Assembly (NCBI GenBank): GCA_027604705.1
Contig: JADHYV010000044.1
Location: 62,001-126,000, forward strand
Reading direction: 5' to 3'
Source: Allomyces arbusculus
Taxonomy: Eukaryota; Blastocladiomycota; Blastocladiomycetes; Blastocladiales; Blastocladiaceae
Length of the DNA stretch: 64,000 nucleotides
Position numbers and translations under genes: made by a program. The notes under the pieces were generated by a model that was given only the letters and a program-made list of their open reading frames with translations, was not told where the DNA came from and searched no databases. Each line of letters opens with the position of its first letter. The first letter of the stretch is position 1. Positions 33,575 to 44,302 of this stretch are shown here, one piece after another.

Positions 33575-33709
33575 TGGCGTGTGGCGTGACCTCTATCTCT
33601 GCCCCAAGTGTTGGTGATCTGTTCTTCGCAGATCCTCTTCTCTCCCTTGCTCAGCGTCCTCTCCTGTCCTTTGATCGCTGCAGCCATCTCCACGCCCTCC
33701 ACGTTCAAG

Positions 33710-34393
33710 ATGACCGTCACTGAGCGCGCTCTGACCGCGCACGCCGATGGGTGGACGCGCCTGTCCACGGCCAACACGTTCATGGCCCAGCTCCGCGCCA
33801 ACACGCTCCCTTCTGCCACGTTTGCGAAATGGCTCGCGCAAGATTACCTGTTTGTCGTTGATTTCACCAAGTTTATGGGCCACCTCTTTGCCATGGCGCC
33901 GCGCCGCGACGTTGATCTGTTGCTCTCTGGGTTTGCCGCGGTCCGCGCCGAAGTGGCCTGGTTCGAGCAGCACTTGGCCAAGACGCAACCTGCCGCACTG
34001 CCGGGCACCGACTACGTGCGCCTGACCGACTCCAATGCGGCGAGCACTGGTGCGGGCATGGCGTGCGTTGCGTTCGTGTCGTGGCTGCAGTCACTCGAAC
34101 GTGAACATGCGCCCGAGTACCGTCGCTTGCTCATCGTGTTCTGGGCCATGGAGTATGCGTACATGTCAGCGTGGAGCACGGCACAGGGCGATCCGCACGT
34201 GCCGGCGCGGTACCAAGAGTTCGTCGACCGCTGGACGGTACCCGAGTTTGCTGCGTACGTGAAGGGGCTCAAGCAGGCGGTCGATACGGCGTACTCTACC
34301 GCAACTGAGCTCGACATTCAAGATGCGGTGGATTTGGTCGGCAAGGTGATTGAGCATGAGGAGGCGTTTTGGGCCATGGTGCTTGCCGCCTGA
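33710..34393 (+). CDS. TENA/THI-4 family protein (Cys-less type)
   Basis: 227 aa, no intron, ATG at 33710. The all-helical haem-oxygenase-like fold of TenA is indicated by FAKWLAQDYLFVVDFTKFMG near the N terminus and by YRRLLIVFWAMEYAYMSAW, with a C-terminal helix VGKVIEHEEAFWAMVLA. In classical thiaminase II (TenA_C) a catalytic Cys lies in the block equivalent to LLIVFWAMEYAY; here no Cys is present, so it resembles the TenA_E group, which uses a Glu and salvages thiamine breakdown products such as aminopyrimidines. It is a stand-alone protein, not fused to the ThiD-like kinase as in yeast Thi20. No thiamine riboswitch was recognised upstream. Confidence 0.8.
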   Translation: MTVTERALTAHADGWTRLSTANTFMAQLRANTLPSATFAKWLAQDYLFVVDFTKFMGHLFAMAPRRDVDLLLSGFAAVRAEVAWFEQHLAKTQPAALPGTDYVRLTDSNAASTGAGMACVAFVSWLQSLEREHAPEYRRLLIVFWAMEYAYMSAWSTAQGDPHVPARYQEFVDRWTVPEFAAYVKGLKQAVDTAYSTATELDIQDAVDLVGKVIEHEEAFWAMVLAA

Positions 34394-35042
34394 ACAAGCA
34401 CTGTCTTGGTGTCATCAGTCGTGCCAGGAGAGGCTGTTTGTTAAAGAGTTTTTCTGCTACACTTTCCTCTTGAGTACCTTGCTCTACCTTTATGCTGTGG
34501 GCAATTTACGACCTGTCATCAACGCAGACAAAGTCGCTGTGAGATGAAGACTGTCATGAGCGTGATGGTATTTTGCCTCCAGCTCGCACCATCTCCGCCG
34601 ATTTTGATGCATAAAAACTAAATAATAATATAAAATTATAATAAAAAACAAGCCATTTCTACGCAGTGAGGTGCCAACTTGTTTGCGCGCGTCCGTCGGA
34701 AGTATGACTATTGTCCCGCCGCAAAAGCATCAAGGATCATGTGTGAGTGAGGTGGAACCAAGAAATCTTTACCCGCTCTTTCAGACATCATGCCTTGATA
34801 TTCAAACCACAACACATCATTGTGCGGGCTGACCCATCTCGATTTGACATCCTCGGTGACATGACGTGTCGTGCATTTCGGCCAAGTGAACTGATGCAGC
34901 GCTTCCGCTTCAACCAATGCACAGGTTGTGTGCAGAAAAAGTGAAGGGAAGCACAGACGTATTTCATACACCAGAGAGTCACTCACACAAGTCTGTCCAC
35001 CCATGATCCATGTGTCCGACGCTCCACTGTTCGTCATTCCCA
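34394..35042. other. Intergenic with AT-rich patch
   Basis: Between the convergent TENA and channel genes. The patch at about 34608-34662 is made almost only of A and T and stands out in GC-rich DNA; it may serve 3'-end formation for one or both genes. No gene seen. Confidence 0.35.
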
Positions 35043-38000
35043 TCATCGACCCAGTTCGCCAGTAGCCGTCGAAACCGTCGAATTCTCGCTCCCACGCCGT
35101 GCTGAAACGAGCGACGCCGACTCCGCATCGACGGCACCTCGCGTTATCAATGTGGGCGGCGCATGCCGCCCTTGCTCCAGATCCGCGCCGTGAGCGGCCG
35201 GCGAAGATGTGCGGCCACGGGCAGATAAACTCCCGCTCGAGCCGCTGCTGCTGCCTTGCCAAATGGCGCTTAGCTGCTGCCGCAATCCGAGACTCGCGCG
35301 ACGCTGTCGGCTGCTGTGACTCGAAACCGATCGGATGCGTTCCGTCGCGAGTGACGCGCCTCTTGGCAACTCGTTTATAGGCGTTGCAGCCGTGGGTGCC
35401 GCCGCCGACTCTGGCGGCGATCCCTCCTCTGTGTCCTCGTTGCTGTCCCGAGCAGGCCGCAGCGCTGTAGCGGCGGTCGGTGCCATGGCCTTGAGCGTGC
35501 GAAAGAGTGACCCGCCCCCGCTGCCAAACCGCAAGCTCGCCATCGACGAGACAATGGCCTCGGACGAGACCAGCGGCGACATGGTGCGCGCGATAGCAGT
35601 CTTGGCCGCACCGAGGGCGCGAAAGAACCCAGTTCGCGAGCCCGCTGACGAAAGCATACTTGGCACAGACGCGCGATTGGCCTTGTCGCGCTCCTGTGCC
35701 TTTTCGAGTTCATGCGCTTCGGCCGCCTTCCGTTTCGCATCGGCCTCACGCCGTTCCGCCGCGGCGCGCTGAAAGACTTCGACCATGTCCGGGTGGTCGG
35801 CGAGGATCTGGTTGAACTCGTCTTTGCGCAATACGCACAGGTCGGTCTCGACAACGGCCTTCGCAGTGGCGGTACGCCGCGACGAGGGTTCGAGAAGCGC
35901 AAGTTCGCCAAAAAAAGAGGCCGGATTAAGCGCGACAATGAGCTTGCTCTCGTCGGCCGTCAAAATGTGCACCGTGCCGGACCGGATGAAGTACATCTAC
36001 GTCGGGGAAGCGTGTGTGAGAGCGACGTAGGAAAAGAGCGGCAGCGCGAGAGTGCGAGATTACGTGCCTCCTTGCCTATTTCGGCAGAAATTCAGTTGGC
36101 GGCCCGTGTTAGTCACGACTCGCATCGAGGGCTCCAGGATGCGCACATACCAGGATCGCCGGCCCGGCAAATGTAGAACCCGGCTTGAACCGTGATCTTA
36201 TTGATGCGCTCGGCCAAGGCCACCTTGAACGACTCTTCGGCTGACTGGAACAATGGCACGGCGTTGATCCTACAATCAACAGCTTGGTGAGCAATGCTGC
36301 TGCACGAGAGCCAATCTTGAGAACTGTACAGGTCGTAGTAGAGATGCACCGCCGCTTCTTGGCGCAGCGAGGCGGGCAGGTCACGAAACAAATTGTCAAG
36401 GTCGACGCCCTGCTTGTGCACCCACTGCAGAAATTCAATCAAGGTCAGCAGCGAGGTGGAGATGGGTGAGAACGGCGGTTGCAGCGCACCTCGAATTCCT
36501 CTTGATCAATAATCTTTTTTTGTAGCTCGCGCGGGAACTTGTGTTTGACCATGTGCTGCCGCATCATCGTGCGCTTGAAGTTGCGGTTTTTCGCTATCGT
36601 GGTCCATGATCGGCACGGTTCAGTCTGCTGTCGCGATTTCGGGTCAACGCTAGCCGAGGAACCGAGAATGAACGCACCTATCTCGTCAAACTCGGCCTGA
36701 TTGTCGTACGATCGCACGATGGTTGCGAGGTTGGTGATGATGAGCCCGTACATGACCGCTACGGATTTGTTTGGGTCAGTCGCATGGATGCGCATGTCAG
36801 AGGCACAATGAATGCAGCACGCACATGCAAGCAGCAGCTCGCACGTCGTGTACATGATTTCCGGGATCAGCGAGACGTTACGCGTGATGAAGAAGAATGC
36901 GCGCACTCCGTCCAGGCTACAGGAGAATGAGCGAACAACCTAAGCACTCGACACTGCCAGAATGCGGAAGTGATGTGAAAATGCGCGCCAAACGCACAAG
37001 TTTTGCGCGTACCGCGCCGAGAAACTCGTTGGAACCTGGTGAGCATCCACCAGATGCTCGTTCACGTTGCGCATCGTGTGGTCGAGTCGAACATCCATGG
37101 CCCAATACAGGCACGAGTTAATGTGGCCAAGAATGAGCAGAAACAACAAGATCTTGATCAAGCGCGATATCGGCTGCGGCACGTTGGGAATGTGCGTCTT
37201 GAGCATCCAAAGTACAGTCGGGACGACGTGGAGGATGCGCATCGAGTGCAGGAGCGCGTAGACAATGAGCGGCCAAGGAATGTCCCTAAATTCGGTCGGC
37301 GTCAGGTCAGATCGCGGAGAGGGGCCCGACACGCAGAGAAAGTACAACGTACTCGCGGTAGTACATGAACCGCTTGCCCAGCAGCACCACGTCGCTCGAC
37401 AAGCTCACGCGCGGCACTTCTGCCAACTGGCCGTCCGAGTAAACGTAAATTGGGTTCTGGCAGGCCATGTCGCTCGCATCGTGATTCGCGAGCACGAGCC
37501 AATCGAGCGGAATAATACTGACAAATCGCAGCTGGTTGCGCCGTTGGCTGAAAAACAGCGTGATCTTCTCGCAGCGGTCGACGACCAAGTCGCCATACTT
37601 GTCGCGGCACGGCCGCACAAATTCCACGAGAATCGAGAGCGTCAGGACAGCGTCCAACCCGACAAACGAGTGCGCCAGATTGAACGTGTAGTCGCACACG
37701 AACGCGAGCAGCGGCGGGATCAGAACCAGGTAGTAGAGATCGAGCAACCGCAGAAGTGCGTCCCACGCACACCAAAATGGCGAGTCGGGATCATCGTCGG
37801 CGGTGGCCAATGCGTCGCTCCATAGAATCACCGTGCGCATGAGCCGATTGAGCAACTTGCGCAAGAAAAAGCAATTGAGCGGAACGGGGGGAGGTGGATG
37901 GATGGCCGCGGAATCCGCGTCCCCATCAGCATTAAAGCACGAGTCAAAGTCTTCGCCCGCAATCGATTCAACCTCTGAAGATTGAGGTGACCGCGTTTTC

Positions 38001-38974
38001 AATTGGTGCAGCGAGTCGTGTGGTAACGCTGATTTGGGCCCCGTGGTCGCGGCAGTTAGTGATGCCGTTTGCGAGCGCCTCGACGGTGTTGGCGAGCCTC
38101 GTTCTTGCGAAGGCACGGTAGGCGACGTTGGTGAAGTCGGCACGGCATTCTGCGATTGCGACCGTCGCGAGAGAGCAGGTGAGCACTGCGAACCCGAGCC
38201 CATGGCCGCCGAATGAATTGAAAGCGCGGCAATGGAACCGTCGAGTGGGTTCGATTGCGCGAGCGAATACATGGATTGCGGCGACACTGCGTCCGGGTTC
38301 GGTTCGAGCCGCTCACCACCAGTCGTGCAATGCAGCTGCGGCCCCGATGCGCCCTCGTGGTGCTCGGAAATCCCGCCAAGCGTGAGCCGAGATCGAGCAG
38401 ACGTAGTCTGAGCAGTCCCAGTGCCTTGTGGTGGCGGCGGCAGTGCGGTCTGGATCGACGTGGAAGGCGCACGCGAGGTTTGCCTGGCGCAAGGCAAAAC
38501 CTTAGTCTCGGTCTCGTGTAAGTGCATTGGTGCCAAGCTGGATACCGACGAGTTGGACGCGATCGACGAAAGAGTGTGCACCGAATTCGTCGAGCTCGTC
38601 GCAGGCGAGTTCAATGCGGACGAGCTGGACGTGGACGATGCAATGGATGACACGATCCGCAGCGGGGACCCGCCGTGGCGAATTGTGCCCACCGCGTGCG
38701 TGGTGGCGATGGCAAGCGCGACAGGGAGAGTGGTAGGGCCATGGGCGAAAATAAATGTAGTCGGTTGCACAGATGCGGGTGCTAGCGAGCTTAAACGGAC
38801 ACCAGAGCCCACCGCGCCCTGATCACGCTCGGCGCGGCTCGTGACGGACGGCGGAGTTGTGGCGTTGGAGGGAGCCTGAAGCGGCAATGTTGGGTCGCCA
38901 GTACCGCTTGCCGTGGTTACTTTGCCCAGTGCTGGCGGCGAAACGGGCGGGAGCGGTTCGAGTGGAGGAGCCAT
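35043..38974 (-). CDS. Cyclic-nucleotide-gated (CNG/HCN-type) cation channel
   Basis: About 1,110 aa. Exons: 38974-37353, 37285-37013, 36916-36825, 36758-36678, 36593-36490, 36424-36330, 36269-36151 and 35996-35043. The first seven are joined in phase by GT-AG introns of 60-96 bp; the last junction (intron 35997-36150) does not keep frame with the visible sites. Domains in order: a Ser/Pro-rich cytoplasmic N terminus (about 370 residues), S1-S3, an Arg-poor S4-like segment (YALLHSMRILHVVPTVLW), S5 (LIKILLFLLILGHINSCLYW), pore, S6 (ELLLASVMYGLIITNLATIV), C-linker (MVKHKFPRELQKKI), then CNBD with FGELALLEPSSRRTATAKA and a charged helix after it. The filter position reads FITRNVS instead of GYG or GET. 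Blastocladiella has a cGMP-gated K+ channel acting after a rhodopsin-guanylyl cyclase in zoospore phototaxis; such a role here is inference. Confidence 0.85.
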
Positions 38975-39786
38975 GTTGGTATTGAGCGCTGGTCGCGCGG
39001 CAGCTGGGATCACGGCCGCGAGGACCCAGACGTAGAATGATCGCTTGAGGGCTCAACAAAGGTGACAGACGTGGAGGAGCGTCGACAGCGCGTGGTGCAG
39101 GATCGCGGAAAAAGTCGAGAAATGTCACGGGCTGTGGCAACGACGATGACTGTGACTGGCGCATGCAAGGAGAGAGAAAGAACAACCGATTGCGGTCCCC
39201 CGCACGTTGTCGACCAGCAAAATTTGTGTTTTTTCGCAACCCAAGGCCCCTGCTGAAACAAGCATCGCGCACAGCTGTGACCGCGTTGGATGGTCAACAT
39301 TCGTGTCTGATCGTACGACGCGCAACTTTTGCTGGAGCTAGATCGTCCATTGTTGCTTGCCCTTGCCTCCCAGTGGCGGTCCGCGGACGGCACAGTCGCT
39401 GGCCCAAGCGCAGCAGTCGGATTCAGGTGCGGCCAGCATTGAATGCAGTCAGTGCCTTCCATCTGCTGACCATGGATTCGGGTCGTTCTTGCCAAAATCA
39501 ATCGCGTTATTCTTTGCCTCGACACTTGGTCGTCTGAGGAGGAAGGTGGCCACTGCACGCGCATCCAAGTCACTCTCCAGGGGTTTCAAACATCTCTTAG
39601 ACCTGAGTGCAGCTCAGCATGCGTCTGGCCAATGTTGTGGCAGCTGTCCAACTCACATCTCCTGCAAACCGTGTCGCACGCTGGCCATCAGCCGGTCATT
39701 GGCCTCATACACCAACAATGGGCACCCACCCACCACTCACAATCTGCAGGCAATGAGTAAGAATACATGTGCATGCTCTATGGGAA
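38975..39786. other. Upstream region of the channel gene
   Basis: No supported gene. This GC-normal, CpG-containing stretch ends at about 39.79 kb, where the CpG-poor transposon island begins. Confidence 0.35.
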
Positions 39787-39843
39787 TATACCGCTGTTGA
39801 CCCTGGGAAATGCAGTTTTAAGAAGACCTTGTTCCTTAAGAAC
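39787..39843 (+). repeat. Left arm of inverted repeat flanking the transposon
   Basis: Contains TTGACCCTGGGA at 39797-39808 and AAGAAGACCTTGTTCCTTA shortly after; the reverse complement of 42867-42912 has TTGACCCTGGGA and AAGAAGGCCTTGCTCCTTA at the same spacing. Both arms also translate to DPG followed by KK(A/T)L(L/F)L, so they could be parts of a coding repeat and not simple terminal repeats. Confidence 0.65.
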
Positions 39844-42185
39844 CTGACACCATGTCAAAAGGAAGGGTGCAAGTGTGCTGTGTCGCCTATGGAGTCAATG
39901 CAGCAACTCCAGGCCCTGAATGCAAATGTGGGTATTCGCCTGCCTCTGAATGTGTAGGGTCAGGACACCAATGCTTTCATGCTCCAGGTCACAAAAGTTT
40001 GGGTCTATCTCAAGAGGCTTGTTCACAGTGTTCCCTGGCACTGCCTGCAATGGGCAGTTTGCAGTGTTTGCACTGAAAGTGAAGGTGATAACTCTGCAAT
40101 AGTGGCTTGCAACACATGGAATGGATGAGTGCATGGAGCAGTGGAAGCTTGCCTGAGACAAGGACCTGTTCCCATGTGGAATCATGCAGAAGAGGTGACA
40201 TGCAAGTGGGGGCAAGAACAAGTGAAAACAGGGCATACAGCAACAAAATAGCATATCATTGTACATGAACATAGGATTGAAGTGTGTGTTATTGTGCAAC
40301 AGTGCTGACAAAATGTTCAGGTAGAGTACAATGAAGCTGCACATCCAGGACCATGACCCCAAGTTTTACAGCACTGACTCCTGCTGCTGCAAGTCTTGTC
40401 ACTGCAACAAGCTTGTGTGGTGCCACCACACAACTGCAGGGTGCAATGTGGTCAAGAACAAGGTGCTGTGCATCACCAAGTCCTCCAAGGAAATGCTGGA
40501 CATGGTCACAGACAAGGAGTACCAAGTGGTTATGAACATGGACAAAACTGGCATTGTTGCATTCATTGAGTATGGATCCATCACATATGCACCAACATAA
40601 CCATCTATATTCCAAATGCCACATCAGCAAACATGACCCTGGACAAGTGGCACATGTACCAGTCCAGCAGCAATGTGGATGTGTGTTGGTCCACAAATGG
40701 ATGGAACAATCGGATGGGTGCATACACTTTGAAGCAATGCTTGAGCGGCCACCAGATATTGAAGGATATGGTTAGCCATGAAACAATGCATCCACACAAT
40801 GCTGTACCCAAGTTTGCTGACCTTGACAGTCCCAAGTTGCTTGTTTGATTGCACAAAGTTCCATATCATGGCCAACATTGGACCTCCCACAACAATGCAG
40901 GTGGGATGACAGCTTCATCCCATGGGGTTCACTGATGTCCTACAGCCCATGGATGTGATCTTCAACCATCTGTTCAAGGTACAGGAGGTCATGTACATGT
41001 TCACCAAATACTCACTCATAATGATGTTTGAATAGCACACATACCACAAGCATTACATTGACACCAAGGCTGCATGGGAACAAGAAGAAAAGGAAAGCAC
41101 CAAGTGCATCAAAGTGGTGTGCCACAGGATCCTCTGCAACAAGCAGTGGAAATGGATGCTGAGGAAACGACTAAATGACACCAAGCATGCTGTGGCCCTG
41201 GGCAGCAAGTTTGGCAAGCTATGGTGTGGTGGCAGTGCTGACTGGATCAGGTCAGGCCTGGGGGATGGGGGGTTGCTTGACTTTGATTGTGGTGAATGAA
41301 GCTTGCTCTGACATGTTCTTTACACTGATGTCATTGCTTTTCACCTTCCTGAATTGACTCTTGTCCTAATGCAGCATTCTGATGCCTACTTGGTGAGTGA
41401 GGTCAGACTGACTGGGCAAAAGCACTGCACACATGTCCAAAGGGCCACAATCACATCTGCATTGTTGTAGGCTCCTTGGCATGGGTGCCAGTCCTTATGA
41501 CCAGTCTGTCTTCCCTGCATACTAAGCTGGGTAGACTGAGAAACTGACAGAAATGACAAAAGTGCTCACAAAACAGGCAAAGCACAAAGAAAAGCAATGA
41601 AGGAAAAGCACAAAGGAAATCAAGGAAAGGTGTGGCATGCAAAGGTGGTGTGTGAGGTGAAAAACAGAAAAAATGGAAGAAGAAGCTGCAGCAGTGTGGC
41701 AGGGGCAAAGTGAGTCACGCCTGCATGTGAACCAAAGGTGACCACATCACTGCCACATTGGCAAAAGTGCCCAATGGCAGTGGCAGTCAACATGACTGCC
41801 ACATGGTGCAGAACTGGACTGCATGGTCCAGCCACTGCTGCAGCAGCCAAGGAGGACAACAAGGACATGGCCACAAGTGCTACAATGATTCTGCTGCCAA
41901 TTAAGCGTGTGCTTGTCATGGACCTGCTCATGAACAGATACTGTGACCTATGTGTGCACAGGGACATTGATAACAAAGTCAAGGACATGTTTGACAAGAT
42001 TGCAATTGCATGTTGCAAGAGGCAATGGTCCAAGTCACCACCTTGAGAAGCTCCCTGATGTCACAGTCTTGAAGGCCATGGCAATGAGCAAAGCATTCCT
42101 CCACCACAACCAGGACTGGCCTGAGATGCTCACCCTGCTTAATCCCAGGAACAAGAAAAACCTTGCCATGCTTCAGGCCAGGCTT

Positions 42186-42202
42186 GGGGGGGGGGGGGGG
42201 GG
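42186..42202. repeat. Run of 17 G
   Basis: An uninterrupted G17 tract inside the transposon debris; prone to length error in sequencing and able to form G-quadruplex-like structure. Confidence 0.9.
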
Positions 42203-42866
42203 ACATGTGGACTGGCCAGCTGGACACCCTGAGGTGGACATGGGCATGGATGTGGACACAATGGCAGGGGTTGAATGGAAGAAGGAATGCACCAGCATGG
42301 TGGTGCCAAGGCTGGGCGCAATGGCAGGCGCATGTGCAGCACCAGATGGGACAGTGAACATGATCCTGGGCCCAATTGCATGCATGATGGTGAGCGTGTA
42401 GTGGACAGTCCCACCATGGGCACCCATGGCGACCTGAAGATGAGGAGGACCCCAACAACAAGAGCAACCCTGAAGACAAGGACGCCAATGACAAAAGCAA
42501 CACTGACAAGAGTGAGGCCAACAAGGACAAAAGCGCCTACAGCCCAGACAATGACAATTGGGTCATTGCTGAAGAAGAGAGGTCATCAGCAATTTTGAGC
42601 TGGACATGGAGATTGAGGACCCCCAGGCGTGGAAATAATTGTTGGAAGTTTTGAAATCAGAATCTTTTCTTGAAGCTCACGACAAAGTTGCTCTTTTGTG
42701 ACCTGAATCGGAACTTTGCCAAACCATCTGTTGTGTGCTGTGAAGACAGAGCATGGGGTGCATTTCGATTTACATGACCTCTCCTGACAGGTTGCCCTGA
42801 CCCCTCTGTTTTTCCACTGACACATGTGTGCTGACTCGGCTGACCCACAGCGTGGCGCAGTAGCTG

Positions 42867-42912
42867 CTAAGGAGCAAGGCCTTCTTCAATCCATTTATCC
42901 CAGGGTCAATGA
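42867..42912 (-). repeat. Right arm of inverted repeat flanking the transposon
   Basis: Inverted partner of 39787-39843, about 3.1 kb apart. Minus-strand reading gives NTIIDPGINGLKKALLLSS. Target-site duplications were not identified. Confidence 0.65.
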
Positions 42913-43464
42913 TGGTATTTCCTGTGGTTGCCATTGTGCATGGGCCTTGGGCAGCCAGGAATTTGCATAGCATTGACAACATGATTCAATCCCAAGAACC
43001 ACCTCTAACCTCTGCATGATAGGGTTTGGCGCTTGTGGTGGCACATAAATCCAGCAATTGGTGATTGTGATCTTGTCTCAAGGCCATGAGAGAGGAGAAG
43101 GGATATCAGATGTGGCCATGGTTGTACCCTGAAGAAATGCCAGTCAGAACCAGTAACAAATGCATCAGTATAGTTGCAAGCAGGTGCACCTGGGTGTGCA
43201 AGCCTCAAAAAAGGGAGTGGCACCACCGGAACAGGTTCTGGATGTACTGTGCAGGCTGGATTGAAGCTGGTGCCATGAGTGGACCATGTGGTGATGCACA
43301 GGGGTAGGGCAGGGGTGGCATGACTGTCAGGAGGTGTGCATTGTCAAGCTTGAGCACATGTGGTGGTGTGCAGCTGGTGGTGGTCATGGTGCCCTGTGGT
43401 GAACACGCTATGAACTAAGAAAAATGCGCATATTTGCATTCTAAGACTAAGTGCTAAGAGATGT

Positions 43465-44134
43465 TTGAAACCCCCCATTTCTTGCCTTTGCTCTTCTTGT
43501 CCTTGCCCCAGCCTGTGGTGCAAACTGGGCAGGTGCAGTCTTGCAGGCTGCAAAAAGGCCAAAAAATGTGATGCAAATTACAGCAGAGTACAATTGGAGG
43601 CCTTGCTCCTGCACCCACACCTGGAGGTGGAGATGGGGGCTGACAACATTTTCCCACATTACAGGAGGTCTGGCTCAGGTGCTGTGACTCTCAGATCATG
43701 CAGGATTTGATCCTGGATGGGCTGCAGCTGTACCTTTTGCAGGTGCTGCCACCCATGGAGGAGATGGCAGGAATCACCCTGACCAGGTCCAAGGTGGTGT
43801 CCTTGTGGGTGGAGTTCAGTGCATGGATCGCAAAGGGCGTGGTGAGGGTGCTGGAGGAGGGTCCATGTCATGACCACTATGTGGACGAAATGGTCCACCC
43901 AGTCTTCACCAAGACGCAGAAGTGTGGGAAGGTCTGCATGATCATAGACTACTGGTACATGAACAAGTTCCTTGGGATGAACCGTTCAAGATGGAGACAA
44001 TGAAATCGATGATTGGAGTGATCCTAGACATGGACTTTGCAGTGGTAGTGGACATTGCTGACTTCTTCCTGCACCTGGGTGCACCTGGAGCACCAGCACC
44101 TGCTGCACTTTGCAGCACAGGGCCAGGTGTTTAA
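43465..44134 (+). mobile_element. Fossil retroelement fragment (reverse-transcriptase part)
   Basis: Translation shows words of a reverse-transcriptase domain: a KTQKCGKVCMIIDY block followed by MNKFL, and an EPFKMETMKSMIGVILDMDF block followed by DIADFFLHL. The pairing of NxFL with FKMET is typical of DIRS-type and Ty3-like retroelements; DIRS-like is my preference. It is a broken fossil with a few breaks. No long terminal repeats, integrase or recombinase parts were recognised. It belongs to the same CpG-poor island as the DNA transposon, which suggests similar age or similar treatment by the host. Confidence 0.6.
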
Positions 44135-44302
44135 GCCACTGGCTTCACTCTTATTTCCATAAAGCTTTCGAAACCTATCCTGATGGCTCAGCACAGGATT
44201 GGGGCCATGTTGTCAGCTTGGCTGGACAATGTGACCATGGTGCTGACCCTGCAGTTCATGGCCTTGTTCATTCACCTGATGCAGCTCCACAGGTTTCAGA
44301 AC

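Larger units (their letters stand above)
39787..42912 (+). mobile_element. Decayed DDE_1 (pogo/Tc5-like) DNA transposon
   Basis: Plus-strand fragments in several frames match the DDE_1/CENP-B-type transposase order: VVMNMDKTGI near 40526-40555 (the NxDxT block holding the first catalytic Asp), a GW block (WSTNGWNNRMGAY) near 40690, PGGM-like debris, and GFTDVLQPMDVIFNHLFKV at 40925-40981, the classical LQPLDV(S)xNxxFK signature. An acidic tail (EDEEDPNNKS..., 42430-42590) suits the C terminus of such proteins. Segments at 39787-39843 and 42867-42912 are inverted repeats of each other. Stops and frame shifts are many, so the element is dead. Other debris (a plus-strand frame 41738-42046 and a 17-G run) lies inside. 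Confidence 0.65.
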
